Of a stretch of DNA of 64,000 nucleotides, positions 1 through 12,529 are shown piece by piece. Made by a program: the position numbers and the translations under genes. This DNA is from Bisporella sp. PMI_857. Its lineage: Eukaryota; Ascomycota; Leotiomycetes; Helotiales; Helotiaceae. How positions within the stretch are numbered: the stretch's first letter is position 1; each line of letters opens with the position of its first letter. Where the stretch lies: contig JAJSPD010000007.1 of the NCBI GenBank assembly GCA_021307315.1, positions 620,001 through 684,000 of the forward strand, written 5' to 3'. The notes under the pieces were generated by a model. The model was not told the origin of the DNA and ran no database searches. It saw only the letters and a program-made list of their open reading frames with translations.

Positions 1-899
1 CAGCAGTGCGGGAATCACCGTTATTGACGCAGGGCAGTTAATTTATAAAGCTGTCAATGATGATAAGATTTCTACATGAGGCAGGCTATCTTCTCAATAC
101 CCTTTTTGTTTCACAGCATTTTCATTCCCCTGCTGACCGAAATCAAGACATTTAGGCCATTTGAAGATTTGAAGGTGTCTGCATGGCTGTCCAACTTCCT
201 TCTCGGTCAATAAGCTCGATAAAACTTTTAGATAAACACACAATGATCAGGATTACTATGACCTACACTCAACGCTACCGAATATGATCGATGGATGCTG
301 TTCTATCACCAGTTTGACCACGAGCCACCACGATACGAAAGAGACTCTGTTTGGGCTTACTATTTGCGGGCATCGCAGCGCTTGAAGGTTGGCAGACATG
401 TCAAAGTATCTCCCTTATACACTGGAAACATTGCTTTCAACTCCACCGCAGAACCCTCGCGAAAGATGACACCGGTTGTAGTTTATTTATTATGACAGGC
501 GTCCTAGTCCGTGCTGCAATCAACATGAGCTACTATCATGAACCTTCTCGAACAACCTCCACTGGACAGATGTAAGAAGAGCTGCGACACCATGTATAGC
601 TCGTTATTGACAGTAAGGACAGCCTGACCTCTTTTACCGTTATGTTCCTTAGCGCATTGCAAAGCAGCTATTCAAAGACGTTGGAACCACAAAATATCCA
701 TGAATAAGAGACGTTTACCGATCTTTTGGCCTTTTCTCTTTCAAGACTCATAGATGAGATAGCGCCAGTTAGATATCGTTGCGAAAAGACGTCTAGTGCA
801 ACTCAACCCGTGTATCACACCCTGTCAAGGTCCAAGCCGAACCTCGATCAGGTAATCATCCCTTGACCTCGTACGGAATAGGTTAAATGTTCTTTATAC

Positions 900-934
<35 letters not shown>

Positions 935-3398
935 CTTTCTCTTTCTCTTTCTCTTTCCTATATCAATCAATTACATCCCTCTTGAATCCAGACCTTACAT
1001 CTGCACCAGCAGTTCTAGCTTAACAGTATATGTTTCATAGCAAACCTAATTCAACACTTCAAGCTTTATTACCTACTGGTACGATATCGGGCCTGCAAAG
1101 CAGTTTTCACCCTTGCTGCTATGGCTCTCTCCCTTAACCTGGAACCTATGCGTAAAAACACACATACCGATGTAAGTCCGAATTTTGACTCCTTCCAGGC
1201 GCACTCCAGATCTTTTGTGCAATAAGGGGAGAGGCAAAGGATACTTCTAATGAATCTAGGGGGATACACTAAATCTTAAGTATAATGTTTGTAAGCTTTG
1301 CAAGGACTAGTAGCTCGGCAGTACCAAAGCCAGAAATAGCAGCTAACCAGGAAAATTCACGGCCCCGACAGGCCGTCCTATTTGAGGGAGAAGCTATACC
1401 TTGATTAGTTTTTTACCCTTGTTACCCTTGTCCGGGTGCCTTCACGTTAATATTTCAACAAGCTATATGGGAATCATTTACGGGGGGAGCAGATTTTGAA
1501 GAAGTATACTAAGGAATAAATTTTAACCACTATGAATTCGAAGCTCCATTCTCATAAATTGCACAAAGTCCTTGATAGAGAAAGGATGTTCCTCCGCCTG
1601 ATCTGCTCTTAATACATTATGAAATAATTGGCAAACTGAGACAGATACATTATGACAGCATTTATCGGATCAAATAATTGTCTTCCAAAATAAACTTTAG
1701 GTGATGGTGGAACATATTGAGTCACACTGGAGCTTGGCAGGATGAGTAAACAGATTACAAGTTAAACTTAGAGAGTTTTGATAAAATAGAGTACCAAGCA
1801 ATAATTCAGATCTTACACACACTTAAATTTTAACTCTTTGCAAGGGCCGATCTAGCATTCCGGGTTGGCATTCCTCGTAGACAAAACACACCTAGAACCT
1901 TCGAACGGAGTAGGCTATTGATGAAGATTACTTGAACAGAATCATGGCAATCAGCTTCACGTATGGTTCAATATCAAGAAATGTTTACTTTCAAGATAAT
2001 AATATATAAGATTCATCACAAGCACAGGGGATTGAAAACCCCTACGTCAGTTGATCACAAACAGGAATAGAAAGAGTCGATAGCGTCGTACAAATAAGCC
2101 CTAACAAGACAAAACTGCCCCCGATATAGAAAGTTCCTTTAATCTTCGTAATTTCACTGTCCGCAAGATCATATTGTACTACCTGCGCTCGCAGCACAGG
2201 AAGTAGCAACTTGCTCATTAATACCTCTCCTAAGCATTTCTAGCGGTTATCCCCTAAGAATTTCCAACACTGTCATCGACATCTTTAATACCTAGAAATT
2301 AGTTTCCGTAAAACAGGTATTTGGTTGCAGATTAAGCAACTTACCTGGGATAGCCAATGCAGCTACAAAAGTTGCACAGGCGGGGATGATAGGGAGGTAT
2401 TGGAAACACATGATGATTTATTGATGAAGCATCTATACGAGGGATTTTATGAATTGGTGGAGCAGAACCCTTTTTCTTTTCTTGGAGAATGAGTGAAAGT
2501 TCTGGAGGCGAGATTTTGATCTGTAGGAGAAGGATTGAGGATTGAAGTAGAGATATGTAGGCTGTGGATCTTTTCAGAAGGGTTACAGTGCCAGGTATGA
2601 TAGGTGAGTTCTGGGCATGGCGAAGACGACAGGAGCTTCTGGATTGGATAGATTTGCTCTTTGGAGACGAATTTGAACGTCGTGGTGCATTCAACCAGTT
2701 GGGCCACGAGAACTAGGATTAAGACGAGGCGCGCTACTGAGCTTTAGTGTTAAGATACCCATAAGTTCACTCAATTGAGATGCTCCTGATTAGGTTAAGA
2801 ATGAGATCTAGAGTAGGATAAGGCTGAAGCTGCAATGCAAGATTTTGCATAGGCATCATGCGAGGAAAACTTACTACGAGCATTTCCTCTATATACAGGT
2901 GCTCACACATTGACGATTTCAGTTACACAGCTTTTGAATCTAAATCTTGGTTCTCGTACGACCATCCTAATCAATCTTTCAGTACGTATATCCCGATAAA
3001 ATGATCAAATTGTAGAACTGTCGTGATTTTCTCGCTTAAAAAGGAATCCAATGCTGCACAAATGCCACAACAATAACACACTAATTCTTATGAAATAGCT
3101 CCCACACTTATGTGCCAGCACCCCAGTTAGAGAATCCATGTGCTGGACAATAGAAAAGATTTTCACTACCTTGTTCCCTTCCTGTCTGATCTAGTATAGA
3201 CAAATCGCTCATGTCCAGCATTCTGAACCGGGCCCACCTATCACAACGTGGCCAGTTCACGCATTCATGATCACTCTACACCCTAGAAAACGGTTTATTT
3301 TGAGCCCACTCAAAAGTTGCAAATGACATGTCTCCTCTGCACATCACTGCCTTCCTCCAATACTCAAGACAGCGATCTAATTTAAAACTTAGCATTGT
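1..3398. other. gene-poor region, no recognisable gene
   Basis: Both strands carry only short open frames (under about 120 codons) with no family signature that I can recognise. The stretch is AT-rich with frequent stops and holds a CT-rich microsatellite near 900-958. It could contain heavily eroded genes; I see no support for an intact one. Confidence 0.6.
899..958. repeat. CT-rich microsatellite
   Basis: An uninterrupted (CT)n run grades into TTTC/TTTCTC repeats over about 60 bp. It is simple-sequence DNA with no coding context. Confidence 0.9.
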
Positions 3399-3406
3399 TT
3401 TTGAAC

Positions 3407-3849
3407 CAGTGAACGAGTTAGTATCGTAGTATTTAGTAATATCGAGTCTCGAGACATATAAGGTCGACCTTTTGATACTACGCTAGTATTAGTATGAGAT
3501 TCTCGTAAAGCGCTAGTTTAGTATGGAAATTGAATCTTATATCATATTAGCAATAATACTAAATACTGTGCTATGGCCACTTTGGGGCTTTTTTACAAGG
3601 GTCTGAAATAAACTCTACCCTTTTTAGTACAAATAACCGAATTAAAAAAGCTAAAACCCTTGTTGTATTGCTAATTTAGGAATAGCGTCATTTAGAGTTA
3701 GTGTTGTAGTATATCGCGGTATAGTATAATATAATATGAGATTGCAAATTTTGCTGTAATACGTATACAAATTTCAAATCTCATATTGCGTGGTATATAG
3801 TATTGATTTTTAGCGGTCGATATATCACGATAATACTAACTCGCTCACT
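3407..3849. mobile_element. hAT-type MITE with 8-bp target duplication
   Basis: The left end reads CAGTGAACGAGTTAGTAT and the right end, reverse-complemented, reads CAGTGAGCGAGTTAGTAT, so the terminal inverted repeat is near perfect. The element is flanked on both sides by the identical octamer TTTTGAAC (3399-3406 and 3850-3857). Ends starting CAGTG and an 8-bp duplication are typical of hAT transposons. At 443 bp with no transposase frame it is a non-autonomous miniature element. The interior is AT-rich and full of repeated GTAGTAT/ATACTAC-like words in both orientations, suggesting a largely self-complementary body. Confidence 0.9.
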
Positions 3850-4024
3850 GTTTTGAACCCATCTATTGAACGGCGAGTCGTGTACTTATATGTGCCTTCT
3901 CTTTTCTCAAATCATCTGCAGTCATATTTGGATAATAATAGTCAAGATGGAGAGACCTTCTAATACGTTTCTAAACGCTCGTCAGCATAAGTTGAAGACT
4001 TAAAAAGAGGAAGAAGCTCACTAC

Positions 4025-4500
4025 ACAGTATAATTCGTGATACGTTGCTATTTCAGCCATGAGGCCAGAACCACCAGCAAGTGCAATCGATTTCCATCGA
4101 TGGTATTGAGTTCCTCCGCCGTAATTTTGATAACTAAAGCCGGAATTCGTTTTAGCCTCTGCTCATCATATCTAACTTATTGTCACGGAGAAGTGGGTCC
4201 GCACGTGCTCATGAGCGTGCTCCCCACTCTCCTAGGCTATAAGAGCCTACCTGGCTTGACCTCTAGTTCTACAAGTAAGAATACACACATGCCGCATAAG
4301 TTTCTCTAGCTCTCGCAGGACGTACGAGCTGCTCCGTGACATTATCGGTCGTATACGTTCAATCAAAGCTGACCATGCTTCGTCAAACTCTGGCCGTGGG
4401 TCACCAGTGTACGGGTTGTTATTCAGGTCCCGCCACAGTCGAGGTTTCTGATATTGAATCGCAGTTCTCCCAGGAGCTGAAGAATTTCGGTAAACCTGCA
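4025..4500 (-). pseudogene. UstYa-like (DUF3328) protein, decayed
   Basis: On the minus strand the frame near 4370-4460 reads RLWRDLNNNPYTGDPRPEFD followed by EAWSALIE, which resembles the start of the UstYa/DUF3328 domain. Further on, in other frames, come KITAEELNTID and then ATYHELYCV at about 4025-4045, matching the position of the second HxxHC motif of the family with the last His changed to Tyr. The pieces lie in the expected order but need frame changes, so no intact protein is possible. UstYa-type proteins act in ribosomally made cyclic peptide and other fungal metabolite pathways. Assignment is by motif pattern only; the N-terminal membrane segment is not clearly visible. Confidence 0.5.
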
Positions 4501-4739
4501 AACTAAAACAGAATAGTCCTGAACGCGTATTCAATGAGTTGTGGCCGAACACCTTCGGGTGACAGAGCTGTTCTCCATAACCATACAAGAATGAGATTTG
4601 AAGATAACAACGAAATGTAAATAATATATGAAGCAGTGGAGAGAGGCCGAGAAAGTAGGATCTTCTCTTCAGCTGGGATGTCCAGTCTCCGGGCTTAGTA
4701 TACATTGTGTTACCCACTATGCCTCTACCCACTTAATGT

Positions 4740-5773
4740 AGATAAAAAAGGAGGTCGATAGATGCTATACAGAAGAAATATTTGGGCGTAATAATCGAGA
4801 ATGAGGTGATCACTGTCTGACACTGACTTTAGAGATACTTTGCTCTTCTCGTTATAGAAGGTAACAACAGTGGATGCCTCATGCAGTGTAGTTTGAATAC
4901 CGCCAATGGGGAATTCTATCAACATACCTATAGCACACTAGCATTTTATTTCACTGTGATTGCTGTTGCAGACTCTTGGTATCGTTCTCGGTCGAAACCT
5001 GACACTTTCAAGGCTTTGCGTCAACCAATGACAAAGTTCTTCAAATCAAGCAACGAGGTCGCCGGTAAGGTCTTCGCAACTCTGAATTCGGTCTAAATTT
5101 AAAAAGATCACTTCGGCCATTATGGCCAATCGAAGCTGGGCTGAAGGATGATCGTAACGTTTTGACATGAAGCCTCGTCTTTACCCCGAAGACAAGATTG
5201 AACAAGATTTTGGCCGTATCATCAATACCTACACATGTCCCTGGTTCTCTCTGCATCAAATAAGGCATTAAAACAGGAGTTGTATGATAGGTGACATTGC
5301 TGCGTTATGCTGGACCCTATTTATGAGATCTTTCGTACAGGTACTACCTGTATTTTGAAGTTCACCTGCTCAGCCCTATACTACCCTGCTCGTGGATCCC
5401 ACCCCACTTTACCCTTCCCGAACCCACCAATAACCTTGGTCCCTAGCTTAGAGCCCCGGAAGCCACTTAAGACACCCCTAAAGTGAACCTGACGACACAA
5501 ACCCACTTCAGCCACTGTTGCGCTGCCACCATGAAGCTATTCCCAAATCTTAACCAAGTATATATGGGCCTTCGCGTATAAGGTATCAAGGACTGAAAAT
5601 TGGCTAAGGACAATAAATCTAAAGAACTATAGTACTTGGTTGCGATTTCTCAAGCCATGCTACACATCTGAAGTCAAAAGCTAGCAAAGAGGCTAACTAG
5701 AGATATCCTTTGATGATGGATATACGCATACCATTTCTAGATCTGGCTTAGAGCTATTATCTTCCATACCGTC
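4740..5773. other. intergenic, nothing recognised
   Basis: Short frames on both strands (for example 4881-5096 on + and 5041-5268 on -) show no family signature. The stretch lies between two eroded genes and may contain further remnants too degraded to name. Confidence 0.5.
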
Positions 5774-6340
5774 CTAAGTGTCCAAAGTTTCCCTAATGGA
5801 GGCCTCCCTTATTATCATAGCTGCCGCCAAACCGAGTTGAGCAAACGTCATGCCAACCTCCCAGACAAGCTTCAAGCTCGCTTCGAAGGCAGCAATGACT
5901 TGCTCCTTAACGACGCCCTGCAGCGATCCTACAAATTGCTTTGAGGCATGTTCATATGCGCTATCGGCCCTCAGATTCTTCTTCACTAGAACATCCCCAA
6001 TGCTTGGGGACATCTCTGAATCTCGACTTAAATATGGATGTCTGTAAAGCCATGCCACAAATGAACCCCAACGCCTAGGTAAAGCCCCATATGCCTGTTA
6101 AAGCGGCAGCGTCCAGCCCTGGCAATGGTGTTTGTATTGCGGTGAGAGTTGACGAAATTACAAGACCTCCCCCAGAGGCAAAAACTAGCTGGAGAATGAC
6201 CCATAGAGCTATTGAAAAATTATGGCTTAGAACGCTAAAACAGCCGATGCAGATACCTGACAGGGCAAAGCCAGCAATTTGGTTGGACTTATATCTCATT
6301 TTGGCGGCAGTTAAGAAGGTCTGTTTCTAATCTAGTGCGA
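5774..6340 (-). pseudogene. 3' fragment of a DHA2-type MFS exporter
   Basis: Two minus-strand frames carry the last part of a 14-TM multidrug-type transporter. 6299-6075 encodes segments such as QLVFASGGGLVISSTLTAIQ followed by TPLPGLDAAALTGIWGF, matching the conserved 'GSGLVIS..LPAVQAPL...D.A.ATG.W.F' region. 6058-5774 carries the C-terminal SLKLVWEVGMTFAQLGLAAA. A stop codon directly after IWGF and a later frame change separate the parts. The N-terminal two thirds is absent; sequence further upstream belongs to a different (DHA1) transporter. Such exporters often sit in metabolite clusters. Confidence 0.75.
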
Positions 6341-6419
6341 AGATAATGCAAACTTGCTACAATGCCTCAACCTTTTGCCATATTTATAAAATACATACCT
6401 GCTATAACATTAGTAAGGA

Positions 6420-8620
6420 AGTAAATAACGCCTTTTTAGACTTTCAAACTTACGGGAAAGGAGCCATCACGAGAGAAAGAAGGGCAAGCAGCGTAGTTGC
6501 CCATTGATATCCCAACGTATTATACACTTGAGGCACTCATAAGCGAGATAACAACAGAATGGGAAGTTAAACACTGACTCTGTATACCAAATAAGGGGAA
6601 GGCTGTCGCGAACAGACTTCTAGAGAAGCTGTTTGCTGCGAGATCACTTGCAGCGTATTGAGGGCTGTAGATAAATTAACCTTTTCGGAGAATGCGAGGA
6701 CAAGGAAAGATTTGTAAGGTTCAAGGAGCCGAGACTTTGAATGAGGCCAAAATAGCCTGGTTGCAGATACAGGAGTTCTAAAAAGATATATCTCTAGGCT
6801 GTACTCTTTCAAAATATACCTCCCAACTTTTTCATAAGTATCAAAATGAAATATGGCTTACTATGCATGCACTAGAAAGGTAAAACCCCCTGAGAACACC
6901 AGGGTCATCCCAAAGCTAAACAAACTTGATTCAATGACTGGGACTATCAAGTGAATCGAAGACAACCTGTTGAATATTTAAAATTCTGTAGGAACAACAT
7001 CTGGACATCTGTAACTTACTGTGTCCATCCAAACAAAAACAGTCCAACTGTTCCAAAAGGAGCCCATATAACAGCACTTTGAAAGAGTGAGCTTGTGGCA
7101 ATCAGGGGTTATGCGGTTTCGCTCTCATGGTGAAAGGACAATTAGAATACAATTTTCACCACTACACTGGGTTTAGACTATAAAGAAATAAGGTACTATA
7201 TCAGACTAACGACAGTAACCTAAACTCCGGCTCTGACTCTGGTAGCCCTTCCCCTTCGTTTTTACATTTCTCCACCAGCCGCAAATAATTTCTAGGCCAC
7301 ATTGGACGAGGCTATGGCGGCGAGCATTCCTACCCCGATTCCAAGGAATGAGAGCCCGACTTGGTAGAGTGAAAACCCATGATTATTCTTGAATATTGTG
7401 GCAAAAGCACCAAAGAAGAGGTAAAGAATACCTAACAGCTAAAATGGGGCTAGCGCTACTGCCAATCGACAGTTGAGTACTACGAACCAACACCGAATAA
7501 ACACAGACTCAGACACATTGGCTCTAGCATAAGAAGCGTAAGCGGTCGATAAAAAGACCTTATAACGGTCTACAATTATGTTAGTTACGTCCCTAAAACA
7601 TCTCACCCAAGTTCAGTTTTACCATTAAAATAGAACGGCTCAATTTATCAATATTGGCATGCCACCTCTCATCTCCTGTCTTTCTCCGCATCCTTCGCGC
7701 CTTGTTCCTCAGAAGCACCGGATGGTAGGTCTCAGGAACGATAAATAAGATCAAGAGCACTTGGAAACCACTCCAGATAAGGATAGTCCAGAAAGACCAG
7801 CGCCTGGATTGGTCAGCTCCACTCACAGCTACCCGCAAAATGGCCCATCGTGAAACTTACCAGCCTGTGAATTAATTAATGAATCCTCCTAGAACAGGTC
7901 CTAGTACTGGGTCACTGTTGTAAGTTAGCTGCTTTGTGCCTAACAAATAGGTTCCCCAGTGAATAAACTTACAGAAAAAGTGCCGAGTAGAAAATTAACA
8001 TAGGAGCTTATAGTGACATTTTATCATATCTTCTACAGTACCACCAGCTACTGTGAGAAATGCAGCGCCTGCAAATCCACCGAAGAACCGAGAAATGAGT
8101 CCAGTTTCGACATTTTTGGCGACTGCACAAGGCACTTGCCAGATAGTAAAGAGTAGCATTGAAATGATGTATATCGGCTTCCTACTCCAAACTCAGCATA
8201 TTGTCTTAAGGCAAAAAAATAAATAAAAGTAAGGCAAGCCGCTTTGCATTGAGTATCTCTTTTCGTCACTTAGAAAGCACATATCCTTACTCACCTTCCA
8301 TAAATTTCGCTCAGCGGTCCCAAGAACAAACTCAACCCTAAAGTCGCCATAATACGTGAGCAACTAACATCTCTTTGGAGCTGCTTGTAGGCGCTTGTGT
8401 ATAGAGAACCCGCACACGTTACACACAAGGCGCTTGAAGATGCTGAAACAATCAGCCATTTCCACCAGACCGGGAAGTTGCGGGAGAAGGCCGGGTCTGA
8501 CGGGCCATCCCAACCAACTTCATATACTGCTTCAAAAGTAGTTTTTTTTTTTTTTTTTTTTTTTTTTTGGTTGCCATCTTGTGATGTAGGGAACTTTATT
8601 TTGCCGTTCGAGTTAGACAT
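6420..8620 (-). pseudogene. DHA1-type MFS transporter, decayed
   Basis: Successive minus-strand pieces align in order to a 12-TM drug:H+ antiporter: the N-terminus with WWKWLIVSASSSALCVTCAG, then LGPLSEIYGR, a spliceable intron (about 8215-8290), KPIYIISMLLFTIWQVPCAV, RFFGGFAGAAFLTVAGGTVE, RRWSFWTILIWSG, PETYHPVLLRNKARR, LLGILYLFFGAFATI, and near 6470-6640 ANSFSRSLFATAFPLFG with YQWATTLLALLSLVMAPFP. Stops and frame changes interrupt several membrane helices (after DMIKCHYKLLC, around 7870, and inside the central loop), and about nine residues are missing before LGPLSE. A 27-T tract lies in the N-terminal coding part and would encode a lysine run. It cannot make a working transporter as it stands. 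Confidence 0.8.
8542..8568. repeat. 27-T homopolymer
   Basis: A perfect run of 27 T on the plus strand, read as lysine codons in the N-terminus of the decayed DHA1 transporter. Such runs are slippage-prone and also error-prone in sequencing. Confidence 0.9.
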
Positions 8621-9136
8621 TCAGGCGCTCTTTCTCACAAGTTGATTGAACTTTGTGTAAGCTGCGTATTGGGGCTACAGCTTGTATTATATATAGACTA
8701 GGATGGTTGAAAGAGGAGGTGCAATAGCAAGTGGCAAAGGTTGGGTTATGTGTCACAATCCCATGCAGGAGTTATAATAAGAGTTTCGGGCTTACAAATT
8801 ATTTGTAACAAAGTCGAATATTTTATAACCTTGCAACCTCTTTTGATCTCTGTATGAAGTAGTAAAATCTTACTGTTTTTAAGGATTTGTAGAGAGTTGA
8901 AAAGGGGGGGGGGGTTAAGGAGATCTAAAGCTATATTCGTAACAATTAAATTATAAAGAAAAATTATAAAATAATACTAGGTTAATTATATATTGAAAAA
9001 CTTAATACGTTTGATATAGTGCCCTTATATTAGCCCAATTCAATATAAAATATGGCCAAAGTAGCAACAGAAAAAATTATTATTCAATTCCTACCCCAGC
9101 TGAACTATTTCAGCTAACTAATTTTCAATCACTTAC
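8621..9136. other. intergenic between two minus-strand pseudogenes
   Basis: AT-rich DNA with an 11-G run near 8904-8914. No gene or clear regulatory structure is seen. Confidence 0.6.
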
Positions 9137-10292
9137 CTACTCAAGCTTCTCGTTTGGTAAAACCAGCACGCCTCGATATCTCATCTTTCCCTCTTTTAAC
9201 ACACCAAAGGCCTTCTCAACACCCTCCCGATCCATCCTAAACTTATGTACTTTCGGCTTGACAGCATTCTTAGCCGCAAAGTCTAGCATGCGTCCGTGCA
9301 CACCTCTTGGTGCCAATACACTTCCTGAATCGTAATGCCATTGAGCAACAGCGGCATGCTGGGAGAGGGAAGGCGCCCGGGCCGATGGTGAGCGGGAAGG
9401 CCTTGGCTCTGGGAGCAAGCGGAGGCAGGCAGACTCTCCAATCTGGCAGCACAGTGGCGGCGGTTATGAGAACATCTAGGCTGCCGGCGAGCTTGAGGTC
9501 CTTGGCGGTTTCCATGGTATGGTAGGCGCTTGCGCCGAAAGCGAGGGCGTCGGATTCTTTTGAGGCGGTGTTAGAGAATGCTGTTACTTCGCAGCCGAGC
9601 TTCGACGCAAACTGAGGGGGGCGGTCATGTCAGCATAGAGCTTGTTAGGCCGGATCCTTGTTCATCCTCATCTGTATAGCCAAGTGATCCAATCCACCAA
9701 TACCGAGAACACCGACCCGATCTATAGACTTAACACCATATGTATCAAGAACATTGAAGACAGTTGCACCAGCACACATAAGTGGTGCTACTTCCTCATT
9801 GGAGAGCTCCTTGGGGATTGTGAAGAGCCGAGCTTCCTTGTTAATCGTACCGTACGCTACACTTCCCTGATCGAGATCTGCTCGGCCGTAGATCTTATGC
9901 TCCGGGCAAGAGTTATCGGTCTTCCCCGTGCATTGCGGGCAGTGGCCACCGGTGTCCTGGAGAAAGCCCCATCCTACGCGATCACCCTTCTTGAAGGCGA
10001 TGATATCGGGGCCAGTGGCGGCCACGACGCCGATACCTTCGTGGCCTAGAACCATCTGGAGTCATGAGTTAGCATATCTAAGTTACGCTGGATTCAAAAA
10101 GGCGAAGAGACGTGCATCATTGTCCCGGAAGAGAAGATCCCTACCACAAAGTCTAGACGCAGTGACAGCGACGAGGACATGGTCACCGGTTAAGGCTGGA
10201 CGAGTCGTCTGGGACTGAATGATCTCGCCTTTGGAGCCCCTAAAGGTTGTGAAGGTAATGTTATTAGGGGAAGTTATCTTGTAAGATCGCAA
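9137..10292 (-). pseudogene. zinc-type alcohol dehydrogenase (MDR family), decayed
   Basis: Exon 1 (from ATG at 10292) carries the GroES-like N-terminus with SRLCGRDLLFRDNDA. A good intron (branch GCTAAC, acceptor CAG) joins it to VLGHEGIGVVAATG and KKGDRVGWGFLQ, followed by a Cys cluster (CPQC..C..C) and the nucleotide-binding GVLGIGGLDHLAIQ. The next intron (9612-9671) has an excellent 3' end but starts AT instead of GT, so LAIQ can no longer be joined to FASKLGCEVTAF. Two one-base frame changes follow near 9300-9390: PLTIGPGAFPLP, then PLLLNGITIQ, then SVLAPRGVHGRMLDFAA are in three different frames. The C-terminus (KFRMDREGVEKAFGVLKEGK...) is well kept. Family identity is clear; substrate is unknown. 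Recent decay is likely because most residues are still conserved. Confidence 0.8.
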
Positions 10293-11033
10293 GGATGCTG
10301 TTGTGTTTATTTTTGGTTGTTGCGAGGAAAGTTGGTTAATTTTATACTACTGGACTTGGATGGAGCTCCCAGAGGAGTTGCAATATGGAAGTGAATCATG
10401 GATAGCACCAAAAGCAAAGTACGAACGCACAACTATGCTTTTTTTTGCAAACAACTTGTTGGTTTTACACACCCCAGCTTTGTCTGGCTTGCAAAAGCGT
10501 TAGTATTAATATTGTGACAAATACTGCCTTAAAGCCATCTGCCAAGCTTTGTGTTTTCACTCCGGCATGTACCGCCTGCAGTTTACAATTTGGGGGTGGC
10601 GCACGGCAATCTGGGAGGTGTCATGTAGTATTCCCCGATATGTAAGTAGTCTGTGTTCGTTTTGCTAAAGCAGCAACCTTAATGGCATGTTGATTGCAGC
10701 AGTAATGCTGATACTACTGTAGCAACTTTTCCTATAGCCTAAATTATGGTGGGGGGAGAGGAGGATGTAACATAGTAACTCGGTTTTATACTTTTGGCAA
10801 GGGATGCACTTCTGACTCTTCGCCGCTGACAAACACTACACCAACCTCCCCCCCTTTTCTGCAGATTATAATTTAGCTTATTGGGAAAGTTTGGCGAGGT
10901 AACTTTACAACACTGTAGCTGTAAGAATAATCCATTTAAAATTTTGCGTACTTGCTCTTTGTATCTTGCATAAAACGTTCTATGTAGCAGACCAACTTGG
11001 CCATAGTCCAAATAACTCCCAGAGATCAGCACT
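10293..11033. other. intergenic, nothing recognised
   Basis: Separates the minus-strand dehydrogenase pseudogene from the plus-strand PLP-enzyme pseudogene, so it was probably their shared promoter. Short frames on both strands show no known motif. Confidence 0.5.
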
Positions 11034-12424
11034 ATGGCCAACCAATTATCTTATAGGGGCAATGCCAATGTGAGCAAAATTATGCCTAAGATCCCGCAAA
11101 GAATCCTCTCAGCCGGTTGGGTCCTCGACTCCGACTCCGCCATCGACCTCTCTATGGCCGAGAACTGGTTGATCCTAATGAGATCTTGGATATCCATAAA
11201 AAACTATAACTTTAAACTCTGAAGTACAATATTCAAAATTCCCTCTACAGAAGTTGGGACTGACCATGCACTGAAGCATCTGGACTTTCCGAAAGGGTTC
11301 TGGGGAGATCCAGAATTACTAAGGAGCCTGGCAGGGGTTTTCAATAAGTCATTCAATCCATGGAAGCCTGTCCTTGCTGCGTATATTGCGGTGGCTCCGG
11401 GAGCAGGCGGTTGTATTGATGCTTTACTATTTAATATATGTGATGCCCACGATGGAGTTTTGGTTTCAGGTCCTTATTGGAGTGAGTGTGAAGCTCACTC
11501 ACCAAAAAAAAATTGGACCGACGTACTGAGAGATATTATTAGATGGGTATAACACATTCACTCGTTTTCGCGCCGACGTGGTGCGGTAATGGTGCCAACC
11601 CCAAACCTTGAAGACCCAGCTTCATTCATTAGCGAGTTCGAAAGCACTCTCCAAGCAGCACCATATCCTATCAAAGCGTTAGGCGTGTCTAAAGTTTTGT
11701 CAGGAAAACAAGCTCCATCTCATCTCAGACGAAGTTTTCGGACCATTGACTTTTGAGTCACCTGATCTTCTTAATGAGCAGCGCTTTGCGTCTGTTTTGG
11801 AGCTAGATTGTGAGACACTGTGCTGTGATCCTTCCCGTGTTCATATGATCTGGAGTCCAAGCAAAGTCTTTGCGCTCAGTGGTGTGCGATTAGTACGTTC
11901 AAATATGAGTTTAAATCTGACTAAGCTATATGTACATAAGTTCCCCAACTAATCCTTTCCTCTAGGGCTGTACGGTCACTCAAGCAAACCAAGAACTTCA
12001 CAATGACCTATCCCTGGCTTCATTCACAACCGTCTCCATCCTCTATTCCCTCCTAACAACCGGACTCCTTAAGTCCCCTAGACTGGACGACCTCCTGGCC
12101 GTCAGCTCCCAGCGCCATCGCCAATTCTACATTGTCCTCACTACCTGGTTAAAGAAGTTGGGATTACCTTATCTACCGTGCAATGCAGCGCCATTCTTAA
12201 TGGCTAAGATTGTACCCAACGCCAGCTCATGGGAGGACGAAGCCACTGTCGTGCATGCACTTAAGGAAGTCGACAATTGGGTTAGTTTCGGTCGGAGCCA
12301 GCACATGCCGGAGTATGCTAAGCGGTTGGCGAGATTGACATTTACAATTGAGCGTGCGAAGCTTGACACGGCATTGGCGAGGATAGAGCCTACATTATTG
12401 CGAATGATGAAGGTGGGAGTTTGA
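11034..12424 (+). pseudogene. ACC-synthase-like PLP enzyme (aminotransferase I/II), decayed
   Basis: Pieces in several frames follow the order of fungal 1-aminocyclopropane-1-carboxylate-synthase-like proteins: SYRGNANVSKIMPKIPQRIL, DLSMAENWLI, LDFPKGFWGDPELLRSLAGV, APGAGGCIDALLFNICDAHD, VSGPYWSE, then HLISDEVFGPLTFESPDLL (PLP-ring Asp), DPSRVHMIWSPSK (candidate Schiff-base Lys), a normal intron (about 11890-11966) and GCTVTQANQEL through ERAKLDTALARIEP. The NP(H)NPLG segment is deleted between IKALG and the HLISDEV block, and stops separate several pieces. Relatives act as aminotransferases or C-S lyases, including in sulfur-containing fungal metabolite pathways; the reaction here cannot be told. 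Confidence 0.75.
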
Positions 12425-12529
12425 AAGGGGCTTCCATGGCCTTTTTTTACTTTGTTTGGAACATTATATATATATTTCTGTCCCGAATATAAACCTTGTT
12501 ATATTGCAAAGTTCTAGAAACTTTTTCCG

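Noticed and set aside
295..575. Two overlapping plus-strand frames at the left end
   Set aside because: No motif and stops soon after; not distinguishable from chance.
2341..2707. Overlapping minus-strand frames of 86-117 codons
   Set aside because: Two overlapping frames of similar length with Ser/Pro-rich composition and no domain; most likely chance.
3407..3849. CRISPR-like or tandem-repeat interpretation of the repeated GTAGTAT words
   Set aside because: The repeats are irregular and both orientations occur; inverted ends and an 8-bp duplication identify a MITE.
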